Assembly: GCA_964349455.1 (NCBI GenBank) | Contig: CAYGGG010000008.1 | Coordinates: 1-22,625, forward strand | Length of the DNA: 22,625 nucleotides | Reading direction: 5' to 3' | DNA from: CSSED10-109M sp964349455 | Lineage (GTDB): Bacteria > Bacillota_I > Bacilli_A > RF39 > UBA660 | Shown here: positions 14,903-22,625 of the stretch, in pieces | Layout: each line of letters starts with the position of its first letter | Numbering within the stretch: the first letter of the stretch is position 1 | Notes under the pieces: generated by a model | Seen by the model: the letters and a program-made list of their open reading frames with translations, nothing else | Told to the model about the DNA's origin: nothing | The model's database searches: none | Translations under genes and position numbers: made by a program

Positions 14903-16380
14903 TTGCCGGGAATAACAATCCGAAAACTTCTTGCGCCTGAACCACCATTATCAGCTGCAAAAGCAAAAATTCCTGAACTAGTTGTTAAAGTATAGTCACC
15001 ACCTCTAATAACCCACGATTTATTATCATCATGAGGCATCATCGCATAATTTTCATACCAATTATAGCTTTCTCCCATTGCATCACCTAAATGACTTCGT
15101 TCAAATGAATCATCATCTAAACTATAATCGTATACATCCACTTGATCAATAAATGTTTGATTTGTTAACTCAGTTGTAAAACCAGACGATAATCCCATAA
15201 TCGAGCCATCTTGATTTGCTAAAGCCCCTAACACTCGCTCCCAAGTACCACCACTCATATCATATACACCATAAACATTACCAGTTGTACTCGCTTTTCC
15301 ACCATTAGTTGAATAATATGGGTCACACTCCTCAGTAGCTTCACTACTTCTTTCTAAATAAGCACATCCAGTAATATAATCTTGATTTGGATTAATCCAA
15401 ATCTCTTTATGACCATATTTTGAATGACTTAAATAAGCAATTGCCCCCCACTCTAAATTACGCATCATTCTTGATTCGCCGGTAATTCCATAATCATTAA
15501 TTCCAATTAATTTAGCGGCATCATATTGATTTTTGGCTACCAAATCAATTAACATTGTTTGATTTCCTAAAATAGTTGGTACATACCTATTTCCAGTTGT
15601 TGAAAATTTACCAACCCAAAATCCATCTAAACTATCATTGACTGTAAAAGCAGGATGAGTAAGCCATTCCTCAACTCCGTATTCGCTGTCTTTTTCAAAC
15701 TTAATATCAATTGTTCGATTAGTAAGTGATATTTTTTCGGAATTAAATAATTTGTAGCGATATCTTGGAATCCATACAAAATGAGCCATAATATCATTAT
15801 CATCGATCATTACATTAGTTACATCTAAATATAGATCGCGTTTTTGAGGATAGATTAAAACAACATTTGCCCATTGCTTTTGATTATAATCATACCATTC
15901 TTCGGTTGGACTAATTGTAATCCACCCACCATTATAAATAACTGGAATCATTGCTCCCATTAGTTTGGGCTGGGTTGCACCACTTTGATCAATAAAATTA
16001 ATCTCTTCAATTATCTCTTCACAAAACCTTGGATCAACTATTTCAAATTGAAACTCTTCATCATAGACAACTTTAATCATTTGTTGATAATCAAATTTTT
16101 CTTTTGTCGTGCCGTCATATAAATAATCACCTAAATAACCCTCATATATTAAATCTTGTAATTCAATACAATAAACATTCCCCTCAACTTTTGGATATTG
16201 ATATGGATTATCACTTAAATATTTTTTGGTTTGATCAAAAATAATGATTTGATTAGCCGCATCAATTTTCTGCCCGGTTCTTCTAATATGTTCAATTGTC
16301 GTTGGGAAAAAGATCAAGTACAAAATCGCAATTAAAGCAATTACGGTTAATAATTCAATTAATGTAAACCCCTTGTTCAT
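14899..16380 (-). CDS. Type IV prepilin-like protein with FGE/C-type-lectin-like domain (copy 2)
   Basis: A 493-residue protein. The N-terminus MNKG|FTLIELLTVIALIAIL is a canonical prepilin leader: short basic leader, cleavage after Gly4, Phe at +1, Glu at +5, then one hydrophobic helix. A pilin-like alpha/beta region with VYCIELQDLIYEGYLGDYL (about 69-87) follows. From about residue 195 (HFVWIPRYRYKLFN) to the end it resembles the formylglycine-generating-enzyme/C-type-lectin fold: GFWVGKFSTTG, EWGAIAYL, NVYGVYDMSGG, RGG and a closing SFRIVI. No FGE catalytic cysteine motif is evident, so I infer a binding domain displayed on a pilus or pseudopilus. C339 and C352 could form a disulfide. The ATG lies 4 bases after the upstream paralogue, whose end carries the ribosome binding site. 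Confidence 0.82.
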   Translation of the reverse strand: MNKGFTLIELLTVIALIAILYLIFFPTTIEHIRRTGQKIDAANQIIIFDQTKKYLSDNPYQYPKVEGNVYCIELQDLIYEGYLGDYLYDGTTKEKFDYQQMIKVVYDEEFQFEIVDPRFCEEIIEEINFIDQSGATQPKLMGAMIPVIYNGGWITISPTEEWYDYNQKQWANVVLIYPQKRDLYLDVTNVMIDDNDIMAHFVWIPRYRYKLFNSEKISLTNRTIDIKFEKDSEYGVEEWLTHPAFTVNDSLDGFWVGKFSTTGNRYVPTILGNQTMLIDLVAKNQYDAAKLIGINDYGITGESRMMRNLEWGAIAYLSHSKYGHKEIWINPNQDYITGCAYLERSSEATEECDPYYSTNGGKASTTGNVYGVYDMSGGTWERVLGALANQDGSIMGLSSGFTTELTNQTFIDQVDVYDYSLDDDSFERSHLGDAMGESYNWYENYAMMPHDDNKSWVIRGGDYTLTTSSGIFAFAADNGGSGARSFRIVIPGN

Positions 16381-16384
16381 TTAA

Positions 16385-17875
16385 TCACTCCTCTGATATC
16401 GTAATTCTAAATCCACTTGTTATATTACCTGGACTATAATTAAAACTAAAAATTCCTGGATTATTAATATTTCCGCCTCTTAAAAAGAAAGAATTCTGAT
16501 GATATATAAACTCTTGATCATTACTAAACCAATTTCTTGTTTCACTCGTTGCATCTCCTAAAACTCTTCTTTGATAAGCATCACTATCATTATAAGTGGT
16601 TCCAAATAGGTATAAATTAAGATATTTTTTTTCAATTTGATTAATTTCACTAAAAGTAGATTCGGCCACATCAATTAAAACGCCACTTAATTCAAGCATT
16701 ACCCCCATAACTGATTCATATGAACCACCACTCATATCATAAACACCATATACATTGCCAGTTGTACTAGCTTTTAATCCATTTTCACTATCAAATTGAT
16801 TACAGGTTGCCGTTGAACCAGGATTGGCTGTATTTCCCGCGCATCCTGTTAAATAACCACTATTTGGATTTGACCATATTTCTACTTCATTCCCATAAAT
16901 TGAATTAGCTAAATATACAACCGCACCCCACTCAGTGTTTTTACTAATTCTTGTATTTAATAAATCAAAATTTAATTGAAAATTACCAATTGCCGTATAA
17001 TGATCGGCGATATATTGATTTCTTAACATTGCACTATTTTCTAAAACAGTTACAATAGAATTCGTCCCGGTGGTTGTAAATTTACCAAACCAAAAACCTG
17101 TTAACTCTTTACTACCAAATGAAAATGCTGGGTGCGTATGCCATTTGCCGTTTTCTTCATTTGTTGCCTTAACACTTCGAATGTTTTCAAAACGAACTGA
17201 AATACTTTCCTCAGCAATTAAAGATGATTCAACATTAAATAATTGATATCTAAATCTTGGAATCCAAACAAAATGACCTAAAATATCTTCTTCATCAATC
17301 AAACCCGTATAATCACCTTGGTAAGAACTATAGCTTTCATCTGTTACTAAAACAGCATTCGCCCATTGTTTTATTTCATAATCATACCATTGTTCTGAAA
17401 TATCAGCCTTGATTATGCCAGTTACATCAAACTTAATTGGAATTAAATTATCTTTTATAACTGGCCTTTCCGCCCCACTATCATCATGATAAAAATCAAC
17501 CCCACTTTTTGGTTGACAACCACTATTAACCATGACACTTATTTGTTTGTTTTTTAATACTTTTACTTCCAAAATATCCGTTTCAACATAATACTTACTA
17601 TCTTGAATAAAACCTAAAATTAAATACTCTTCTTCAATTAAATCATTAACTAATAAACAATATATATCACCTTCATATAAAGAATATGAATTTGGTTTTT
17701 GTTCAATATATAACTTAACTACTTCACTAACAACTTCATTTGAAACTTGTTCAATTTCTTTTTCTTGTTCATTAAACAAATGAATAATCGTTGGAACAAC
17801 AATTACAATTAACATTCCAAGCAAACCAATAATTGCTAACATCTCAACTAAACTTAGTCCCCTTTTATTCATCAT
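16385..17875 (-). CDS. Type IV prepilin-like protein with FGE/C-type-lectin-like domain (copy 1)
   Basis: A 496-residue paralogue of the next gene with the same architecture: prepilin leader MMNKRG|LSLVEML with cleavage after Gly6 and Glu at +5, a long hydrophobic helix, a pilin-like segment with DIYCLLVNDLIEEEYL, and an FGE/lectin-like C-terminal domain. The two copies share blocks such as HFVWIPRFRYQLFN (one position with Y/F, one with K/Q), THPAF, EWGA, TGCA and the identical 17-residue KASTTGNVYGVYDMSGG. They differ strongly in the leader region and at the C-terminus (here LRGGNINNPGIFSF to SGFRITI). A class III signal peptidase would be needed; none is in the window. The promoter is at 17892-17921. 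Two ATGs are adjacent; AGGAAG is 6 bases from the first. Confidence 0.82.
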   Translation of the reverse strand: MMNKRGLSLVEMLAIIGLLGMLIVIVVPTIIHLFNEQEKEIEQVSNEVVSEVVKLYIEQKPNSYSLYEGDIYCLLVNDLIEEEYLILGFIQDSKYYVETDILEVKVLKNKQISVMVNSGCQPKSGVDFYHDDSGAERPVIKDNLIPIKFDVTGIIKADISEQWYDYEIKQWANAVLVTDESYSSYQGDYTGLIDEEDILGHFVWIPRFRYQLFNVESSLIAEESISVRFENIRSVKATNEENGKWHTHPAFSFGSKELTGFWFGKFTTTGTNSIVTVLENSAMLRNQYIADHYTAIGNFQLNFDLLNTRISKNTEWGAVVYLANSIYGNEVEIWSNPNSGYLTGCAGNTANPGSTATCNQFDSENGLKASTTGNVYGVYDMSGGSYESVMGVMLELSGVLIDVAESTFSEINQIEKKYLNLYLFGTTYNDSDAYQRRVLGDATSETRNWFSNDQEFIYHQNSFFLRGGNINNPGIFSFNYSPGNITSGFRITISEE

Positions 17876-17891
17876 ATCACTTCCTAGTATT

Positions 17892-17921
17892 ATTATATAC
17901 CATAATTAAAAGAAAAGTAAA
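17892..17921 (-). promoter_or_regulatory. Promoter of the prepilin-lectin pair
   Basis: -10 TATAAT at 17897-17892, with a weaker -35 TTTACT at 17921-17916 and an 18-base spacer. The predicted leader is only about 10 nt. The element directly abuts the rpmF terminator. Confidence 0.65.
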
Positions 17922-17923
17922 GA

Positions 17924-17945
17924 AAAAACAACATTAGTTGCTTTT
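17924..17945 (-). terminator. Terminator of rpmF with the stop codon in its loop
   Basis: AAAAGCAAC pairs with GTTGTTTTT (17937-17945 with 17924-17932; one G-T pair). The 4-base loop TAAT contains the whole TAA stop codon of rpmF. The minus strand continues with a T-rich stretch. Confidence 0.8.
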
Positions 17946-18116
17946 AATCTTTACTTCTTCTTTGCCTTTATACTTACCACAAGCAAGACACACGCGGTGA
18001 GGTCTTTTAATTGCACCACATTTTTCACATTTCGTTACTTGATTAACTTCTAGCTTATAATGAGTGCGACGTTTTCTTTTTCGCGTCTTACTTGTTTTTT
18101 GTTTTGGTACAGCCAT
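17934..18116 (-). CDS. rpmF: 50S ribosomal protein L32
   Basis: A 60-residue protein starting MAVPKQKTSKTRKRKRRTHYK, the signature of bacterial L32. Four cysteines in a CEKC and CLAC arrangement (about residues 30-33 and 43-46) form the zinc ribbon, so this is the zinc-binding (C+) form. The ATG follows a GAGGTGG ribosome binding site. L32 sits in the large subunit near the exit tunnel. No strong promoter is obvious in the 69 bases upstream; a weak candidate is TTGATA (18176-18171) with GAAAAT (18153-18148) at 17-base spacing. Read-through from mutM is also possible. The last codons and the stop form the terminator hairpin. Confidence 0.98.
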   Translation of the reverse strand: MAVPKQKTSKTRKRKRRTHYKLEVNQVTKCEKCGAIKRPHRVCLACGKYKGKEEVKIKSN

Positions 18117-18164
18117 CTTTCCACCTCTCTCTTGACATAACTAGTTCATTTTCCCACAAAATTG

Positions 18165-18185
18165 AAAAAATATCAAGTATTTTTT
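18165..18185 (-). terminator. Possible weak terminator after mutM
   Basis: An all-A/T inverted repeat, AAAAAATA/TATTTTTT (18165-18172 with 18178-18185), with a 5-base loop lies directly after the mutM TAA. Without G-C pairs it would be weak, so partial read-through into rpmF is likely. Confidence 0.35.
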
Positions 18186-18995
18186 TTATTTTTGGCATTT
18201 TTCACAAAAATAAGTTCCTCGTCCGCCTACTTTAATTTTCGTGATTGGATGGTTACACTTTAAACAAGGATCACCTTTTTTACTATGAACAAGTAATTCG
18301 TTTTGAAAAAGACCAGTTACCCCTTCTTCCGGTGTATAAGTTTTAATTGTTGAGCCACCTAATGCAATTGCTTTATTTAAAACCTTTTGCGTATTTTTTA
18401 TTACATTTTTAATTTCCACATCAGTTAAAGAATTGGTTTTGCGAATGGGACTTATTTTGCTTAAAAATAAAACTTCATCAGCATAAATATTCCCCAAGCC
18501 AACAAAAATAGTTTGATCAAGCAAAGAGGATTTAATTGCAATTGATTTAGACTGATATTTCTTCTTTAAATAACTAAAATTAATTTGATCTGGTTCTGGT
18601 CCTAGTGTTTTTAATTTGCAATTTTCTAAATTATTCTTATCAATTAAATAAATGCGACCAAATTTGCGACTATCTTGATATCTAAATTCAGTATCATCAT
18701 CTAACAAAAAAGCAACGTGTTCATGTTTGTTTACTACTTCTCCTTTTTTACGAAAAATATACTTGCCTTCCATTCTTAAATGACTTAACATGTAATAATC
18801 ATCTAGTTCAAACAATAGCCACTTGCCACGTCTTTTAATATCATTGATTTTTTGATTTTTGATTTTTCGAACAAATTCTTGATTATCATCAGCAATTGTC
18901 TTATTAAAAAAAATATTAACATCTTTAATTGTTTTATTTAAAACTCTTTTTTTTAAAACATTTCTGACTGTTTCTACTTCTGGTAACTCTGGCAT
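18186..18995 (-). CDS. mutM: Formamidopyrimidine-DNA glycosylase
   Basis: A 269-residue protein with the exact MutM/Fpg start MPELPEVETVRN, in which Pro1 (after Met removal) is the catalytic nucleophile and Glu2 helps cleave. The RRGKWLLFEL beta-strand carries the conserved lysine (about residue 57). The helix-two-turn-helix region includes GLGNIYADEVLF (about 165-176) and ALGGSTIKTY. The C-terminal zinc finger has all four cysteines (CLKC and CEKC). The enzyme removes oxidised purines such as 8-oxoguanine. Its start lies 3 bases after the TraX-family gene, whose TGA stop adjoins the GAGGTGA binding site. A polA-mutM neighbourhood is common in Firmicutes; here serS and a membrane protein are inserted between them. 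Confidence 0.97.
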   Translation of the reverse strand: MPELPEVETVRNVLKKRVLNKTIKDVNIFFNKTIADDNQEFVRKIKNQKINDIKRRGKWLLFELDDYYMLSHLRMEGKYIFRKKGEVVNKHEHVAFLLDDDTEFRYQDSRKFGRIYLIDKNNLENCKLKTLGPEPDQINFSYLKKKYQSKSIAIKSSLLDQTIFVGLGNIYADEVLFLSKISPIRKTNSLTDVEIKNVIKNTQKVLNKAIALGGSTIKTYTPEEGVTGLFQNELLVHSKKGDPCLKCNHPITKIKVGGRGTYFCEKCQK

Positions 18996-18998
18996 AAC

Positions 18999-19622
18999 TC
19001 ACCTCACAATCAATTTAATAATTAACAAATGAATTGGATAAAAAAGATAGAAATAGTGCTTATTTATTTGATAATTAACAGGTTTATTAAAAATATACAA
19101 AATAGGAATTACTAACAAAGCAAATATTTGCAATAATTCTAATGTAAATCCAATATAAATAACTGTCATTAAGAACATAACCCCATAAAAAATATACAAT
19201 TGTTTTAATCCATGGAATGAAAAGAGATATACTAATAAAACACCATATAAACCATATTCAATTCCTAGATAGTGATTTATAATCACTAAAAATATTAAAT
19301 ATATTATTTGGTTTAAATATTGACCTTTTAAAAATATAAGAACTAATCCAAATAGTAAAGTAAAAAAAATATTTAATTTACTAGTATTAAAAAGAATCAT
19401 ATATATTGGTTGCGAAACCATCCCATAAACAAATAATCTCACGATATATTTTTTAATATTACTGGTTATCATTGCCCCTTGCGCTATTTGGTGACAAAAA
19501 AGCGGGAAAGCAAGCCTTCCAACTATTCGAAAACTATACATGGTCGGGAAAAAGAAAAGACCAATATGATCAATTATCATTGCTAAAACAGCTATAATTT
19601 TTAAATTATCATTTTTATTCAT
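18999..19622 (-). CDS. TraX-family integral membrane protein
   Basis: A 207-residue protein with about six membrane helices. The N-terminal block LKIIAVLAMIIDHIGLFFFP, followed by FRIVGRLAFPLFCHQIAQGA, is the recognisable TraX-family (PF05857) signature, with the conserved D-H-I-G and GR-(L/I)-AFP motifs in the first helices. TraX acetylates F-pilin in E. coli, but chromosomal homologues in Firmicutes have no established role; an acyltransferase-like membrane function is possible. It overlaps the end of serS by 8 bases and has only a weak ribosome binding site, so its translation should be coupled to serS. No conjugation genes are nearby. Confidence 0.85.
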   Translation of the reverse strand: MNKNDNLKIIAVLAMIIDHIGLFFFPTMYSFRIVGRLAFPLFCHQIAQGAMITSNIKKYIVRLFVYGMVSQPIYMILFNTSKLNIFFTLLFGLVLIFLKGQYLNQIIYLIFLVIINHYLGIEYGLYGVLLVYLFSFHGLKQLYIFYGVMFLMTVIYIGFTLELLQIFALLVIPILYIFNKPVNYQINKHYFYLFYPIHLLIIKLIVR

Positions 19623-20904
19623 TGGTAACTCTTATTTTTTTAAGTCCTCCCATATAATTATATAACACTTCCGGGACATTAACTGAACCATCTTCATTTA
19701 AATTATTTTCGATAAATGCAATCAACATTCTTGGTGGCGCGACAACTGTGTTATTTAAGGTATGGGCATAATATTTTTTATCATTTTCCTTTATTTTAAT
19801 ATTTAGCCTTCTTGCTTGTGCATCAGTTAAATTTGAACAACTACCAACTTCAAAATATTTTTGTTGTCTTGGACTCCAGGCCTCAATATCAATACTTTTA
19901 TATTTTAAATCAGCCAAATCACCAGAACAACATTCAAATGTTCTTACTGGAATGTTTAGCTGTTGAAAAAATTCGATTGTTGCTCCAAACATCATTGAAA
20001 ACCATTTATCACTTTCATTTGGATGACAAATAACAATCATTTCTTGTTTTTCAAATTGATGAATCCGATAAATCCCTCTTTCTTCAATTCCGTGAGCACC
20101 CTTTTCTTTTCGAAAACATGGAGAATATGAAGTATATTTAAAAGGAAATTTTTCAATTTCATTAATTGTATCTTTAAACATACTAATCATTGAATGTTCA
20201 CTTGTACCAATTAAATACAAATCTTCATTTTCAATTTTATACATCATTGCATCACGCTCAGCAAATGACATAACGCCATCAACCACTTCACCTCTAATCA
20301 TAAAAGGCGGAATACAATATGTAAACCCTTTGTCAATCATGAAATCTCGTGCATAAGTTAAAATTGCTGAGTGTAATCTGGCCACATCACCAATTAGATA
20401 ATAGAAACCATGACCGGCAACTTTTCTAGCCGCTTCTAAATCAATTCCCTTTAAATTTTCCAACATTTCAACATGATATGGGACATCAAAATGATAATTT
20501 GGTTTTTGACCATACTCATTTAACTGAACATTTTCTGAATCATCTTTCCCAATTGGAACATCATCAGCAATAATATTTGGAATTTGCATCATCATTTCTT
20601 TAATTTGCGTTTCTAAATTTATTTCTTGTTTTTCCAATTCAGTAATTTCTTCTTTAATCTTTTCCATTTCCAATTTAATTACTTCAACTTCTTTTTGTTT
20701 TTTATCTCTCATTAAAGACCCTATTTCGGCACTTTTTTGATTTCTTGTATTTCTCAATTGATCGCTTTTTTGTTTTAAATCACGAAATTTTTAAAATAAA
20801 TAAAAAACTTGATCAACTAATATTAATTTTTGATGTTGAAATTTTTTTTCAATATTTAGTTTTACTTTTTCTTTATTTTCTCTTATTAAATTTATATCAA
20901 TCAT
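19615..20904 (-). CDS. serS: Seryl-tRNA synthetase frame interrupted by an in-frame TAA
   Basis: The full frame from the ATG at 20904 is 429 codons plus stop, a normal SerRS length. It has AGGAGG 4 bases before the ATG and the family start MIDINLIRENKEKVKLNIE. Codon 38 (20793-20791) is TAA, and the frame then continues without shift as KFRDLKQKSDQLRN, exactly as the tRNA-binding coiled-coil arm should. An uninterrupted reading frame exists only from a TTG at 20757 (380 residues) or a later ATG, without a clear ribosome binding site at the TTG. The catalytic domain looks intact: GTSEHSM, class II motif 2 FRKEKGAHGIEERGIYRIHQF and motif 3 PPRMLIAFIENN. These variants differ from the commonest bacterial ones. 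Causes to weigh: sequence error, a recent nonsense mutation, or a decaying second copy. Confidence 0.93.
20791..20793 (-). other. In-frame TAA at serS codon 38
   Basis: The codon sits where close relatives usually have Lys, in the segment VDQVFYLF-stop-KFRDLK. It is one base change from AAA, GAA or CAA. The flanking frame is unbroken on both sides. Confidence 0.9.
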
Positions 20905-20922
20905 AAATCCTCCTTAAATGTG

Positions 20923-20951
20923 AATATATCACTATTTAGATATCGTGTCAA
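20923..20951 (-). promoter_or_regulatory. Promoter of serS
   Basis: A perfect -35 TTGACA (20951-20946), 17-base spacer, -10 TATATT (20928-20923). The -35 lies 5 bases after the polA stop. The predicted leader is about 12 nt, too short for a T-box, so serS is not under tRNA-sensing control here. Confidence 0.85.
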
Positions 20952-20956
20952 ATACT

Positions 20957-22625
20957 TTATTTAGCCGTATACCAGTCACTTCCTTCAGCAATATCTGCTT
21001 TTAATGGGACCTTTAATCCAACGCAGTTTTCCATTGCTTGTTTAATAATTTTTTTAACCATTTCTTTTTCCTCTTTTACAACATCAAATACTAATTCATC
21101 ATGAACTTGTAAAATCATTTTGCTTTTTAAATTAAGTTCATTAAATTTTTGATCAATCTTAATCATTGCCATCTTTAAAATATCAGCGCTTGTTCCTTGA
21201 ATTGGTGTATTTAAGGCGATTCGTTCTCCTTGTTTACGAATCATGTAATTTTTATTAGCTAATTCATCAATTTTCCGTTTCCGCTTAAAAATTGTTAAAA
21301 CATATCCCTTATCAGTCGCTTCTTTAATTGTCTCTTCCATATATGCTTTTATTCCGGGATAAGTTCTAAAATAATTTTCAATAAATTCTCTTGCTTCAGT
21401 CATGCTGATTTTTAAATTTTCCGCTAAACCGTATTCGCTCATTCCATAAATGATTCCAAAATTAATTGCTTTGGCAACTCGTCTTTGATTGGTATTGATA
21501 ATTTCTACGTTAAAAATGTCTTGAGCGGTTTTAGTATGAATATCTTGATTATTTTTAAATGCTTCAATTAATGATTCGACATTAGCCATGTGTGCTAAAA
21601 CGCGAAGTTCAATTTGTGAATAATCAACACTAATTAAAATATGTTTTTGACTTGCTTTGAAAGCTTTTCTAATTAACCTTCCATATTCATAACGAATTGG
21701 AATATTTTGTAAATTAGGTGATACCGATGATAAACGGCCAGTTCTTGTTAAGGTTTGATTATAAATGGTGTGGATTTTTTGATTGTTGATAGTACTAATC
21801 AATCCTTCAATATATGTACTGTATAACTTTGTTAAAATTCGATATTCTAATAATTTATCAATGATTGGATGTTTTCCTTGTAGAGATTCTAAAACATCGC
21901 TAGCGGTCGAAAAACCGGTTTTGGTCTTCTTGCCCCGTTTTAAACCGAGTTTTTCAAAAATAATTGGTCCAAGTTGTTTTGGTGATGATATGTTAAACTT
22001 CTCACCTGCTAAGCTGTATATTTCTTCACTTAACAAATCAATTTTAATTTTTATTTCTTCGCCCATTTCTGCTAATACACCTTGATCAACACAGACTCCT
22101 TCAAATTCCATATTTCCTAGTATTTTAGTTAATGGGAAATCAATTTCATGAAAAAGTTCTAACATTTGTTCTTCTTTTAGTTTTTGTTCAAATTGTTTTT
22201 TAGTTTGATAAATAAATTTAGCTTTTTCAATACTACTTTGCATATCATTATTATTTTCATTTATTTGATAGTTAAACTGTTTTGCTAAATAAGCAATATC
22301 TTCTTTTATATTATATTCTAGTAAATAAGCAGCAATTAAGGTATCAAAAACGACTTGATCTAATTCAAAATTAATCCTTTTTAATGCAACATAAGCTCTT
22401 TTATAATCATAGGTATACATTTTCATTTTTAATTTTTGCATTGCTTCAATTATTAATTCTTTTTTAAGATAAAAAGCATCTTCTTCATTATAGATAGCAA
22501 GCCCAACGATACTGGCCTGGTGGTAGTTTGTTTGATCTAATTCAAGAAAAAAAGCAAATTCTTTTTTTAAATTTATTTCTGATATATTATTTATTTCTTT
22601 GATTTTTTCTTTTTTTTTTTCTTTT
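20957..22625 (-). CDS. polA: DNA polymerase I, partial (N-terminus outside window)
   Basis: The frame is open to the window edge, giving 555 codons, so the ATG at 22441 is internal. From the edge: a Lys/Glu-rich linker; a 3'-5' exonuclease-like domain (about 22560-22060) starting EFAFFLELDQTNYHQASIVG; then the polymerase domain. Compared with Klenow, the first exonuclease aspartate (DTE motif) is absent and the last is not visible, although FDT is kept, so proofreading is probably lost as in Bst and Taq. Polymerase motifs are intact: A (VDYSQIELRVLAH), B (RRVAKAINFGIIYG) and C (QVHDELVF). The enzyme fills gaps in repair and replaces Okazaki primers; the 5' nuclease domain would lie outside the window. 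It is the first visible gene of the cluster, with serS starting 52 bases downstream. Confidence 0.97.
   Translation of the reverse strand, partial: KEKKKEKIKEINNISEINLKKEFAFFLELDQTNYHQASIVGLAIYNEEDAFYLKKELIIEAMQKLKMKMYTYDYKRAYVALKRINFELDQVVFDTLIAAYLLEYNIKEDIAYLAKQFNYQINENNNDMQSSIEKAKFIYQTKKQFEQKLKEEQMLELFHEIDFPLTKILGNMEFEGVCVDQGVLAEMGEEIKIKIDLLSEEIYSLAGEKFNISSPKQLGPIIFEKLGLKRGKKTKTGFSTASDVLESLQGKHPIIDKLLEYRILTKLYSTYIEGLISTINNQKIHTIYNQTLTRTGRLSSVSPNLQNIPIRYEYGRLIRKAFKASQKHILISVDYSQIELRVLAHMANVESLIEAFKNNQDIHTKTAQDIFNVEIINTNQRRVAKAINFGIIYGMSEYGLAENLKISMTEAREFIENYFRTYPGIKAYMEETIKEATDKGYVLTIFKRKRKIDELANKNYMIRKQGERIALNTPIQGTSADILKMAMIKIDQKFNELNLKSKMILQVHDELVFDVVKEEKEMVKKIIKQAMENCVGLKVPLKADIAEGSDWYTAK

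Noticed and set aside
14899..15200. Possible diversity-generating retroelement variable region at the end of the prepilin-lectin gene
   Set aside because: The fold resembles known variable proteins, but I see no template repeat, reverse transcriptase or adenine-biased codon pattern in the window, and the two paralogues differ without such a pattern.
18999..19622. Conjugation locus suggested by the TraX-family protein
   Set aside because: No relaxase, coupling protein or pilus genes are nearby; the gene sits in a housekeeping cluster with serS and mutM.
20791..20793. Reassignment of TAA to a sense codon
   Set aside because: TAA ends tsf, rpmF, mutM, polA and others at the expected protein lengths, so a general reassignment does not fit.
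22611..22621. Run of eleven A bases in the coding strand of polA as a programmed slippage site
   Set aside because: The zero frame stays open and encodes a Lys/Glu linker; nothing suggests that slippage is needed, though the run is prone to sequencing error.

Overview
The window is a very AT-rich stretch of a bacterial chromosome. It reads with the standard code: TGG encodes Trp, and TAA, TAG and TGA all act as stops. Every gene I can support lies on the minus strand, so transcription runs from base 22625 towards base 1. The AT bias, AGGAGG-type ribosome binding sites, TTGACA/TATAAT promoters, lipoprotein signal peptides, a B. subtilis/Bst-type DNA polymerase I and prepilin-like proteins fit an uncultured small-genome member of the Bacilli (Erysipelotrichales/RF39/Mollicutes-related gut lineages). 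That placement is inference; no 16S rRNA gene is present. I see no insertion sequence, prophage or CRISPR array.

Layout in transcription order. (a) 22625-18186: polA (5' end outside the window), serS, a TraX-family membrane protein and mutM, packed with overlaps or very short gaps; then rpmF (L32) at 18116-17934. (b) 17875-14899: two tandem paralogues, each a type IV prepilin N-terminus fused to a large FGE/C-type-lectin-like domain, followed by tRNA-Gly(TCC). (c) 14654-13299: two unrecognised soluble proteins, each with its own very similar promoter. (d) 13237-9862: an ABC exporter, a beta-helix lipoprotein and a second lipoprotein in one operon. (e) 9701-7540: rpsB-tsf, preceded by a structured leader; S2 has a long, unusual C-terminal extension. 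(f) 7424-4214: a secreted SH3b-glucosaminidase ending in a dockerin, and directly behind it a membrane-anchored protein with a cohesin-like domain, which looks like a two-gene cell-surface docking pair. (g) 4150-1: the start of a polysaccharide cluster (glycosyltransferase, O-antigen ligase/polymerase, flippase, a second glycosyltransferase cut by the window edge).

Points most worth a second look. The serS reading frame is full length but has an in-frame TAA at codon 38, one base from a sense codon. S2 carries a 200-residue tail ending in a Rho_N/SAP-like module. The cohesin/dockerin gene pair and the prepilin-lectin fusions suggest a surface-display programme. Rho-independent terminators overlap stop codons in four genes. 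Predicted 5' UTRs are mostly only about 9-27 nt, the exception being rpsB at about 100 nt.
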